From positions 1,984,001 to 2,048,000 of the forward strand of contig OX638134.1 in assembly GCA_951804985.1 (NCBI GenBank): a stretch of 64,000 nt of DNA, read 5' to 3'. Both the position numbers and the translations under genes were made by a program. The DNA comes from Dryomyza anilis (Eukaryota; Arthropoda; Insecta; Diptera; Dryomyzidae). This document shows positions 1-9,575 of the stretch, in pieces; the first letter of the stretch is position 1; each line of letters begins with the position of its first letter. Under the pieces are notes generated by a model, which did no database searches, was not told the origin of the DNA, and saw only the letters and a list, made by a program, of their open reading frames with translations.

Positions 1-351
1 AGTCGAATTCGCACACACCCTCAAAAAACAGCTTTCTAATTAAGGCTACTTTATTTGACTACGAAATCATAGTAGAAATTGTCAGGAAACATTTTAAATT
101 TTAAAGTGCATTTTTAATATGACTTTATTTTAAATTAATTTAATATTTTATTATATTTCTTTATAATTCGATGACGCTTATTTTTGATTGCAAATATTTT
201 GAAATCTTATTGGAATATTTAAATTTCACTTAACAGTTAAAAAAGAAATTTCGTTAAAGATTTTTTTTTCCAAACTACTTTTGAAAAAGTCTGTATATTT
301 TACAGAACAATTTTATTAAAAGTGCTATGAGTTGGAAAAAAACTGAATATG
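1..351. other. AT-rich flank, no feature seen
   Basis: Upstream flank of the copia-type insertion. It is AT-rich with short homopolymer runs, and I see no open frame, RNA motif or repeat in it. Confidence 0.6.
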
Positions 352-356
352 CAATT

Positions 357-542
357 TGTTAACATTCACTGTCAATTAAAACACTCCAATTTATTTATTT
401 TAAGTAACCTTTGATATTTTAATATTTCATGTGAAAAATTTGATTTATAAATTTTTCACTTTCAAATAAAACTTCTTTTCACATTGTTCAAACTTTCGAT
501 ACGACTATTAGTTTTTGTCCACGCGTGTGCAATAATACAATA
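357..542 (+). repeat. 5' LTR of copia-type element
   Basis: 186 bp, starting TGTTAACATT and ending AATA (the usual end is CA, so TG..TA is slightly atypical). It contains a TTTATAAA-like stretch near its middle, followed by AATAAA in the CAAATAAAAC context, consistent with promoter and polyadenylation signals. It is identical by eye to 4491-4676. Confidence 0.93.
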
Positions 543-552
543 GGTTATGGGC
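543..552 (+). promoter_or_regulatory. primer binding site (half-tRNA type)
   Basis: GGTTATGGGC lies directly after the 5' LTR. It resembles the sequence used by copia elements to prime minus-strand synthesis from an internal half of initiator tRNA-Met. The ATG of the gag frame (547-549) lies inside this site, so there is almost no 5' leader after the LTR. Confidence 0.7.
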
Positions 553-1107
553 GACCAACGCAAAGAAGTGCCTCATGGCATTGCGCAGTTTAAAGGAAAG
601 TCGTACGAAAACTGGAGTTTTCGTGTAAAAATGTACTTGGATTCGGTGGACGTTCTGGAAGCTGTGACATGTTCAGCTCCTATTGCTAATGACGCGGCGT
701 CTGTTTCCAAATACAACGAAAAGAACAAGCGAGCTAAATCCATAATAGTAAGCTGTATATCGGACGATTATTTGGACTACGTTAAGGATAAAAGTACGGC
801 TCGAGATATGTGGAAAGCGCTGGAAGATGTGTTTGCAGTCAAATCAGCTTCAAGTCAGACGATCATAAGGAAGCAGTTGGCGCGATTGAAACTAGCAGAA
901 GGCGTGATGATGAAGGATCATTTTCTTGAATTTGATGGCCTGGTCAGGCAGCTGAAATCCGCTGGAGCTACGTTGGCTGAAAGCGATCTGGTGTCACAGC
1001 TCTTCATAACGCTTCCAGAGAGCTTTGATCCACTGGTAACAGCTCTCGAGAATATGAAGGAGGAAGAGCTGACCTCCTCAATTGGTGAAGCAGCGGCTGC
1101 TGGCTGA
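547..1107 (+). pseudogene. gag: copia-type gag, N-terminal part, frame broken
   Basis: 186-codon open frame. Residues 1 to about 177 look like a copia-type capsid (a UBN2-like gag domain): an FxGxxYxxWxFRxK segment near the start, then a helical region ending in an ITLPESFDPLVTALE-like stretch. In this class gag continues in one frame into a zinc knuckle, protease and pol. Here the continuing frame is one base shifted and starts near 1082, so the last nine residues (Ala/Gly-rich) are out of frame. Either a small indel happened near 1080 or there is a frameshift site; I see no slippery heptamer, so an indel is likelier. The start sits inside the primer site. Confidence 0.85.
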
Positions 1108-4100
1108 AGAGAGAAAAAGGACCGATCGTGATAGATGTGATGACGTGAAGTCACCATCTGCGTTTGCTATGAAGAAGGAAAAATATTTTAAGTTCAATGG
1201 GAAGTGTCATAACTGCGGCAGACGTGGTCACCTTAAAGCAAATTTCAGACTGCCACTCAAAAGAGAAGCAAACTTGGCATCTGGATCGGCTGAAACCAAA
1301 AACGCAGTAAGCTTTATATGCAACGCGACGCAGAACGCAACATGCTTCATGCTTAATAATGAAAGCAAGCATCGGAAGTATAACATCAAGTTTCGCGAAG
1401 ACAATATGTCGTTCATGCTAGATTCAGGATCAAGTGATCACCTAGCAAACGACAGGGATATTTTTAGCAACATTCAACGTTTGAAGAAGCCTATTACAAT
1501 TAATGTGGCGAAAAGTGAAGAATCCCTGATCGCAATGGAAGCTGGAGACATACGTGGATACACGAATAAAGGCACATTGGTTAATTTAAAAGATGTGCTG
1601 TATGTTCCGGATCTGCGCGATAATTTAATTTCGGTTCGTCGTTTAACCAATGCTGGTCTAGAGGTGAACTTCAAAGGTAGAACAGCTGTAATTATCAACA
1701 AGGACGTAAATATTGCTGTAGCACAACGAAAAGGCAACCTTTATGAAGTCAGTTTGCAGAAGGAACACGCAAGTGCAAATATATGCATTAAAGATGAAAG
1801 CAAGTTATGGCACAGACGACTCGGTCATTTAAGTCAACATTCACTTCAAGAAATGGTGCGCAGCAAGATGGTGCATGGAATTGGAAATGTACAATCATTT
1901 GGCCTTTGTGAAATATGCGTTAAAGGTAAGCAGTGCCGGGAGCCATTCAGTGGTACGCGTGAACGGAGCAAGCGACCACTTGAGCGAATTCATAGTGATG
2001 TATGTGGACCCATTACCCCACCAACATATGATGGATACCGATATTATGTTAGCTTCATAGACGATTATACACACTTTAGTATGATATATCTCATGAAACG
2101 AAAATCGGAAGTTTTTGAGAAATTTAAGGAGTATGAAGCTCTCGTAACGGCAAAGTTCAACTTTAAGATATCGGTGCTGAGAAGTGACCAAGGACGGGAA
2201 TACCTTTCGGCTGATCAACTGCAGTTCTACAAAGAAAAAGGTATTCAAATCGAAAATACAGTGGCATATTCACCGCAACAAAACGGTGTGGCGGAAAGGT
2301 TTAACAGAAGTCTAGTGGAAAAGATACGCACATTAATTATCGAGTCAAATGTACCGAAAACGATGTGGGGAGAAGCTGCATATACTGCTGTTTACTTAAT
2401 AAATCGTTGTCCAACGAAGGCAGTGGAAGGAATCAAAACCCCAGCGGAACTCTGGTATGGCAGCAAACCGAATTTAGACAAAATTCGATTGTTCGGGTGC
2501 AAGGCGTATGCCTGGATACCAGCTCAAAAAAGACATAAACTTGACGAAAAGAGCATGGAATGCGTTATGATTGGGTATGCTCCTAGTGGATACCGTCTGT
2601 GGGATGTCAAGAATAAAAAGGTGATCATTGCGCGAGACGTGAAATTCAACGAATTGAGTTATGCGTATAATGATGTCGTCGAACATTGCGAAGAACCTGA
2701 AGTCATTGCAGTATGCAGTAATGATCAAGAGGGGGAGAACGATGTGGATGCCATTCCTGCAAACATTGAAAGCGGCACTGAACGAGAACAATCTGGAGAT
2801 GAATATCTAGAATTCGATGAAGTGGAACAAGTGGAGGAAATTGAACAAGATCTTCCATTAAGGCGTAGTGAACGAGGTCGAGTCCCACGCAAATTTTTGG
2901 ACTACTTTACAAGTTACAATGTAAATGTTGGTTCGGCGATTAAGGATTGTGTTCCAGAAGCATTCAGCGATTTACAAAACTGTTCTGATAGTGAGCAGTG
3001 GCTCAAGGCTGTTAAAGAAGAACTACAATCCATGGAGAAGAATGAAGTTTGGAGTTTAATAAAGCGACCAGAAAACATAAAACCGCTTAAATCAAAATGG
3101 GTATTTCGCATTAAAGAAAACGAAGATGGAAATCCTGTAAGATACAAAGCACGTTTGCTGGCCAAAGGGTTTCTTCAAAAATATGGACTCGATTATGAAG
3201 AAACATTTGCGCCAGTGGCAAAATTGACAACAATTCGAATTTTGTTGGCAGTAGGAGTGCAGCAGAAACTATTTTTTCATCATTTGGACGTTAAAACTGC
3301 ATTTTTACATGGACTTCTGAAGGAAGACATATACATGGCTGTTCCTGATGGACTGGAGGCAGAAGGAGATATGGTCTGTAAATTAAGAAAATCATTATAT
3401 GGCCTGAAGCAAAGTCCTCGTTGCTGGAATACAAAAATTAATGAATTTTTAATAAATTTTGGGTTCAAGAGATCAATGCATGATTATTGTTTATACATCA
3501 ATGCAAAAAAAGACAATACGATTTATATACTGCTGTATGTCGATGATTTACTTATAGCTGGTAATTCATTAAAAACGATTGCTGACATAAAACAAAACCT
3601 ATCAGAAGAATTTGAGATGACGGATTGCGGCGAATTAAAACATTTTCTTGGCGTTAAAATTGAATACGATCAACTAAGTGGTATCATGCTTTTATCTCAA
3701 GAAGCGAGTATTGACAAAATTATAAACAAGTTTGATATGGTCAATTGTAACTCAATGAGAACACCGATGGAGAAAGGATTGCAGATTGATAACAATGAAG
3801 AAGGTGTAACAACTAAACCTTATAGGGAATTGCTTGGTAGTCTCATGTACCTAATGCTATGCGTACGACCGGATATATGTTATCATATTGGGTACATGGG
3901 TCGGTTTCAGCAGAAACCATCTGAAATTCACTGGAAAACTTTAAAACGTATATTGAGATACCTGAAAGGAACGAAGACACTAAAAATGCATTTTAAGCGA
4001 TCTACAAATGAGGAAATTTTTATTGGATACTCCGACGCTGACTGAGCTTCCGATTCTATTGACAGAAAGTCAATTAGTGGATACATGTTTAAGGTATTTG

Positions 4101-4483
4101 GTAACTGTGTATCTTGGTCCAGCAAGAAGCAAGCGACTGTAGCAACATCATCTAGCGAAGCAGAATACATCGCACTTAGTGCTGCTGCATCCGAGGCAAT
4201 TTGGTTAAGAGGTATTTTAGAAGACATGAAGATCTTGGGAGTAGAATATGCTGTTCCTATATATGAAGACAACCATGGATGCATTTTTATGTCCAAGAAT
4301 ACAGAATGCAAAAGATCAAAACACATCGACGTGAAACATCATTTTCTGAGGGATTATGTAGAAAAAGGATTGTTGAAAATATTGCCAATAAGCACTGAAG
4401 ATCAACTTGCAGACATTTTTACCAAATCACTTGGAACTGTTCGATTTGAACAACTTCGAGGCGAACTTAAATTATTAGATTGA
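1082..4483 (+). pseudogene. pol: copia-type gag C-terminus and pol (protease, integrase, RT, RNase H), interrupted
   Basis: 987-codon frame to 4045, then the same frame continues to 4483. Order, numbered from 1082: zinc knuckle 42-55 with CxxCxxxxH intact but the final Cys replaced by Phe (TTC at 1244-1246); protease Asp-Ser-Gly at 114-116; integrase zinc site H244, H249, C276, C279; integrase triad D306, D369, E405 (35 residues between D369 and E405); RT with LDVKTAF near 735-741 and the YVDD box at 819-822. The TGA at 4043-4045 falls in the RNase H start, right after a Ser-Asp-Ala-Asp stretch where the family normally has Trp. The RNase H part with SSSEAEY follows at 4085-4483. The polyprotein would normally be cut by its own protease and act in virus-like particles. 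With these lesions, self-mobility is unlikely. Confidence 0.92.
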
Positions 4484-4490
4484 GAGGGGG
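4482..4490 (+). promoter_or_regulatory. polypurine tract
   Basis: GAGAGGGGG immediately before the 3' LTR, overlapping the pol stop codon. In LTR elements this tract primes plus-strand DNA synthesis. Confidence 0.85.
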
Positions 4491-4676
4491 TGTTAACATT
4501 CACTGTCAATTAAAACACTCCAATTTATTTATTTTAAGTAACCTTTGATATTTTAATATTTCATGTGAAAAATTTGATTTATAAATTTTTCACTTTCAAA
4601 TAAAACTTCTTTTCACATTGTTCAAACTTTCGATACGACTATTAGTTTTTGTCCACGCGTGTGCAATAATACAATA
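4491..4676 (+). repeat. 3' LTR of copia-type element
   Basis: 186 bp, base for base the same as 357-542 as far as I can read, followed by the right-hand CAATT duplication at 4677-4681. Confidence 0.93.
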
Positions 4677-4681
4677 CAATT

Positions 4682-5249
4682 AAAATCAGCACTCTTAAAT
4701 TGTATAGAAAACATTTTGTTTAATTGTGTAGTATAGTGTAATCAGTCCATGAGAGGTATGAGTTACAACTTTTAATGTTGCTCATACGACGCACAGTGGT
4801 TTATTTTCGGATGAAAGTCCCTTTTCGATATATGTGGATTTCAAAATCTGAACAAACTATTTTGTAGCAAAAACATTAAATATTAATAATCCATTCGCAG
4901 TTTAAAAAATAAAGTTTAGTTTTTTTTATAAAAATCGCCAAAGTTGCATAAAATTTGTGTTGTAAAAATTGATGAATAATTAAAAAAATAATCAAAATCA
5001 ACTTTTTAAAATATTTTTTTTTGGTAAATGATAAAAGTAACCCTTGTACATTCATATTAAAAAACAAATGTTCAAAATTATTTGTAAATATTTATAAAAT
5101 GCCAATTTATTTTAACAGTTAAAATATAAAATATAGAATAAATCTTTGCTAGCTATCCTGACCTATCCAGGAATTGGTATCAAAATAAAGTGTACTTGCG
5201 ACCCTAATATTGTTACTACTTTTGTTTCTTATGCTGTCACATGGTGTAG
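4682..5249. other. AT-rich spacer, no feature seen
   Basis: Between the copia-type element and the left inverted arm. Poly-A and poly-T runs only; no supported gene. Confidence 0.55.
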
Positions 5250-5717
5250 TCAACGTTCATATGTTCGACACTTGTCATGTAAGATGTTTCAACGTTCATA
5301 TGTTCGACACTTGTCTCATGTAAGATGTTTCAACGTTCATATGTTCGAAACATTTATAGATGTTTTACTTTCACTCATATATTTGCTGAAATCATATAAT
5401 TTGTCTAAGAAACTATATAATTAGTGAGTTCGGTATGCAAAATAATGGTATTATCGTATACTAAAATCAGATTTCCGAATGCAGTTCTGAGTTCAATTTC
5501 GTACTTTGAACTGTTTTTATCTATATGTTTTCTCTATTAACATTTTATATATGAAATCCACGTATTATATAACTGAAAGCATTGACCAACATAATAGTTT
5601 TCCATCACTGGTAAACGTGTACAACAGATAAAGAACCGCATTGGTATAATGTAAAAAATGTATTCAGAGGTCCATGACTTTTTGCATAGTCGGCGTCACT
5701 AACTAACCATTCGCTGA
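5250..5717 (-). repeat. left arm of a large inverted repeat with 41-bp subrepeats
   Basis: This arm is the reverse complement of 6954-7480 (imperfect, with small indels). Its outer end holds three subrepeats of about 41 bp containing CAACGTTCATATGTTCG. Inward it runs through a stretch shared with the right arm and ends at CCATTCGCTGA (5707-5717). Long inverted arms with short subrepeats at their outer ends are the layout of foldback-type elements, but two separate insertions in opposite orientation would look the same. Confidence 0.75.
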
Positions 5718-6953
5718 TATGTTTTGTTTTAAGAAAAAAAAGTTTTCCTAAAATAAATACATTTTTCTTATTATAAAAAAGGTTTCCACAAAATAAATAT
5801 AATTAAATTGACGCTATTTTGTGTAAATTTACCATAATATTAGACATACTCCTTAATATTATTTATGATTTTGTGCGACATATAGTCCCGTCTGTTCATA
5901 TGAATATATTACAGTTCAAACACTTGAATGTCCATTATTTCAATGAATATGGTGGTCAGAGGTTATCCTCAAAAGCGTCTATTTAAAATAAGCTTTTATT
6001 AAAATTCAAATTTTTTGCATAACCAAAATGTTCATAAAACTAATAAAAAAGCACTCATTCAAACAATTGAAATCCGCGCTCATACGTTATTTTATTGTGC
6101 TGCTAAATGTAGCGCTCTACAGTACTTTGTGGCATTTAAAATGTGCCATGAATAAAAAATACTTTAAAAAAAAGTCACTTTTATTGCATAGCAATTTATG
6201 TAATTTGCAATAATATTTGCTCAAGCCAAAAAGCATCGAAAAGGCAACAACAGACTAAACAAAAATACAAAAAAAAAAAAAGAAAACAAACGAAAAAAAA
6301 AAAAAATAAAAACATTTAAAATAATATTATTTTGTTGTGGCATAAATGTATTTGAAGCACATTTTCCTCTCGTATTTAATGTAGTCGTAAAAATAAAATG
6401 TTGACAAAACGAAACGAAAAATACAAAAAAGAACCAACGAAAACATTTTAAAATCAGCAAAAAGCATGTTGCAAATGTAAAGTTGGTTAAAGCAACAGAA
6501 AACTGTACAAAATATAAATCATAAAAGAAAAGTTGCTACAACAACAACTACCTCATACAATAACAATAATGATAATAATAACATCATCCGTTACAAATGC
6601 TGAGCATGCAGTGACTACGTCACGCCGTCAAATAAATACTTAATCCTTAAAAACTTCTGCATCATTTTTTTGCAATTGTTGTTGTCGTCTGTTGTTTGTC
6701 TGTTTGTTTTTGAAGATGTTTTCCCTTTTGTCATGCGACAGACAGACGAAGAGACAGATGGACTCAGCCTTAATTTAGTTCAAGTGCCGCCTGATGAACT
6801 CTACGCAACTTTTGTTGACCGCGCGTAACCTCTTTTCTCATCTTCTTCTCATTCTTACTTATAGTCCTTGTTGTTTTCGTCCTTATTTCTGAATCTTTTA
6901 TAAGTTTGTTACTTTATAAGTTGCTGTTATTTTGCCCTTTTTATGGCAAAATT
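5718..6953. other. sequence between the two inverted arms
   Basis: About 1.24 kb with no recognisable coding domain. It holds an A-rich run (6265-6320), a CAA-rich stretch near 6540 and mixed-composition DNA at 6580-6900 that looks like ordinary fly intergenic sequence. Whether it is element cargo or host DNA caught between two insertions cannot be decided here. Confidence 0.4.
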
Positions 6954-7480
6954 TCAGCGAATGGTTAGTTAGTGACGCCGACTATACAAAAAGTCATGGA
7001 CCTCTGAATACGTTTTTTACACTATACCAATGCGGTCCTTTGTCTGTTGTACACTTTTACCAGTGATGGAAAACTATTATGTTGGTTAATGCTTTTAGTT
7101 ATATAATACGTGGATTTCTTATGTTACATCTTAAGAAAACATATAGAAAAAACAGTTCAAAGTACGGAATTGAACTCAATACTGCATTCGGAAATCTGTT
7201 TTTAATTCTAGTATACGATAATACCAATTTTTTGCATACCGAACTCACTAATTATATAGTTTTTTTTTAGACAAATTATATGATTTCAGCAAATATATGA
7301 GTGGAAATAAAACATCTATTAATGTTTTGAACATATGAACGGTGAAACATATTACATGAAACAATTGTCGAACATATGAACGTTGAAACATCTCACATGT
7401 GATAACTGTATAATTGTTTCGAACATATGAACGATGAAACATTTTACTGAAAATTGTCGAACACATGAACTTTGGAACAT
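6954..7480 (+). repeat. right arm of the large inverted repeat with 41-bp subrepeats
   Basis: Starts TCAGCGAATGG, mirrors the left arm, and ends with four subrepeats containing GAACATATGAACG(T/A)TGAAACAT. Shared landmarks with the other copies include TAATTCTAGTATAC and CCGAACTCACTAATTATATA. Confidence 0.75.
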
Positions 7481-8636
7481 ATCTAGAACAGTACAATTAC
7501 TATGAATTGTGTTTGATATATATTTTTATTTAATAAATGTTAAAAAAATATTTACTGAAATTTGCCAAAAATATCCAAACATTTACAAAAAAATATTAAT
7601 AATGATTTAATAATTTCTGACATTAGTTAATTTTTTTTTTAATATTATTACTCTGAATATTTTAATTGTTTCCATCAAAATTAATGTCGTGACAGTTTTT
7701 ACTTTACTTAGCAACTGATACTACTGTCAAGCATTGGATATTTGACACAAATAACTACAGAATGGCATAAATGCCAGCATTATGTGCGGCTGGAGTAACA
7801 TAATTCACACAGCTGGCAACACAGTTTGCAGACACTGACAAAGTGCAGAGGCTTTAAGTGGCCATTTTCTGTTTTTTTGAAGACTTATTCTGAGCACAAA
7901 GTAAAATAAATTTGTCACAATTTCAGTGAATAACTGATGGCATCAACCACAGTCAAACTAAGCAACAACAAGAGCTATAATAAAAAAAAATTGTAGCTAC
8001 ATCGAGAAAATAATATTTTGAAGACAATATTTTTGTAATTATATTTCAAAATTTTTTATTTTATAATATGAATATGTGCTAGTGAGACTAATAAAAACAT
8101 TTGAATTTAATAATTTTAAATTTAAATGTGTTGAATTTTTTAAATGAAAGTCTTACATTATCGTTATCATTTTCACTCTCACAAGCCTTTAAATTAAAGT
8201 TGTGAATTTCACATCAAATATGCCCTTTTTTTCTATGTGTACCTACTGCACACATATTTTACTCCCACATTTGCTTAATTGCATAATTTATGCGAGGCAA
8301 GTTTTCATGTGCTCGCGGGCAAAACTGTCATTAATTTGCTCATATCCAGAGTCAAGAGTATCTCCACTGATTTTCTAATTTCAAAGTTGTAACAACGCAA
8401 GGTATGAGAGATTTTCTTTTGACTATAGTCATGTTTTTCATGTAGAACGAATAGTTAACAAACGTTATTCGATATCTATAGAATTATATATAATTATACA
8501 GATCTTATTGTATACTTAAAAAATGAATTAACTCTTTTTAATTAAATTTGTTATCACTTCTCATTGAAAGAAATGCTGTTTTTATTTTGAGAAAAATTAC
8601 GAATATCTTCGCAAAAATATCTTCAAACAAATGTTC
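7481..8636. other. unassigned AT-rich sequence
   Basis: Mostly AT-rich, with a more mixed stretch at 7740-7960 (CAGCTGGCAACAC and nearby). No open frame with a recognisable domain and no repeat partner noticed in the window. Confidence 0.5.
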
Positions 8637-8729
8637 TGCATAATGAAGAAGAATTCATAATATAAATAACTATAAGACATCAATTTCACCAATTTAATGA
8701 ATGAAGGAAAAGAGTTCGAAAAATTCTCG
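8637..8729. repeat. direct repeat copy 1 (partner at 9485-9575)
   Basis: CTGCATAATGAAGAAGAATTCAT opens this stretch in shared form (its first 20 bases match exactly), and AATGAATGAAGGAA closes it. The same sequence with small indels occurs at 9485-9575. The two copies flank the SINE-split arm copy. Confidence 0.6.
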
Positions 8730-8750
8730 GTTTTTAATTCTAGTATACAC

Positions 8751-9056
8751 GCGGTAACCGCGGTAGCTCAGTAGTTAGTGCGTTGGACTGCGAACCGAAA
8801 GGTCCCCGGTTCAAGCCTGGACTGGGGCTAACAACATCTTTTCATAGAAACATTTTTGTATACCGCGCTACCTCTCGGCAGTAAATGGCAAACCTACGAG
8901 AGTAAAACATTGCATATGAAAAGCTTTCACCCGCCGTTCGGATTCGACAATAAACTGTAGGTCCCACCACTTTGAGTACAAATATAACACGCACAGCTCA
9001 AAATGGTGAGAGAGCTCGGCCTAAGTCCTTTTAGGACTGTAGTGCCAAACTATTAC
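8751..9056 (+). mobile_element. tRNA-derived SINE, copy 1
   Basis: About 306 bp. The 5' head looks like a tRNA gene: A-box-like TAGCTCAGTAGTTAG and B-box GGTTCAAGCC, followed by an unrelated body ending in GGACTGTAGTGCCAAACTAT and a short TTA-type tail. Flanked by TATACAC (8744-8750 and 9057-9063), a probable target-site duplication. Such elements are transcribed by RNA polymerase III and copied by the RT of a partner LINE. Three more copies lie in the window. Confidence 0.88.
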
Positions 9057-9239
9057 TATACACTAATAAATTTATGTTGCATGCCGAACTCACTAATTAT
9101 ATATTTTCTTAGACAAATTATATGATTTCAGCAAATATATGAGTGAAAATAAAACATCTATAAATGTTTCGAACATATGAACGTTGAAACATATTACATG
9201 AAACAATTGTCAAACATATGAACGTTGAAACATATCTAA

Positions 9240-9350
9240 TTCGTTTGGATAACAATTTTTGAATTGTGACATCGAATTTAAAACAGTTTGTTTCCAAATT
9301 TTATATGAAATTCGAACGGAATTCGATCGAAAGTGGGAACATATATTATG
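9240..9350 (+). mobile_element. partial palindromic MITE end
   Basis: Contains CAGTTTGTTTCCAAATTTTA and a GAATTCGATCGAAAG stretch that matches the right half of the MITE at 46291-46534. Only one half is seen. Confidence 0.55.
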
Positions 9351-9484
9351 TTTCTGCTAATTTATGAACGAGAATGGAACACATTTTTAAATGTTACGAA
9401 CATATGAACGTTGAAACATCTCACATGAGATAACTGTATAATTGTTTCGAACATATGAACGATGAAACATTTTATTAAAAATTG

Positions 9485-9575
9485 TCTGCATAATGAAGAA
9501 GAATTCATAAATCATCAATTTCACCAAACTAATGAATGAAGGAATAGTGTTCGATAAATTAATTTTTCAAATAAA
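9485..9575. repeat. direct repeat copy 2 (partner at 8637-8729)
   Basis: Same landmarks as 8637-8729, from CTGCATAATGAAGAAGAATT to AATGAATGAAGGAA, with an internal deletion of about 15 bp. Confidence 0.6.

Larger units (their letters stand above)
352..4681 (+). mobile_element. copia-type LTR retrotransposon, full length but coding-defective
   Basis: Complete element of about 4.3 kb flanked by the 5-bp duplication CAATT (352-356 and 4677-4681). Two 186-bp LTRs that I read as identical bracket a primer site, gag, protease, integrase, reverse transcriptase and RNase H in that order, which is the Ty1/copia order (integrase before RT). A purine tract abuts the 3' LTR. The coding region is broken three times: a reading-frame change near 1080, loss of the last zinc-knuckle cysteine, and a TGA at 4043-4045. 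Matching LTRs imply recent insertion, so this copy may have been moved by proteins from another copy. The element type is clear from its motifs; the exact family name is not. Confidence 0.95.
8730..9480 (+). mobile_element. third copy of the foldback-like arm, split by a SINE and a MITE end
   Basis: Matches the right arm on both sides of an insertion: TTTTTAATTCTAGTATAC at 8731-8748 and CCGAACTCACTAATTATATA from about 9082, then the GAACATATGAACGTTGAAACAT subrepeats. It is interrupted by the SINE (8751-9056) and by a second insertion at about 9240-9350 that matches one end of the palindromic MITE at 46291-46534. Confidence 0.7.

Noticed and set aside
6221..6460. 79-codon Phe-rich minus-strand frame
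   Set aside because: It is the reverse of an A-rich tract; composition explains it.
8758..8830. A tRNA gene
   Set aside because: The A and B boxes are present but the same 300-bp body follows in four places with target-site duplications, and the stems do not pair well. It is a SINE head.
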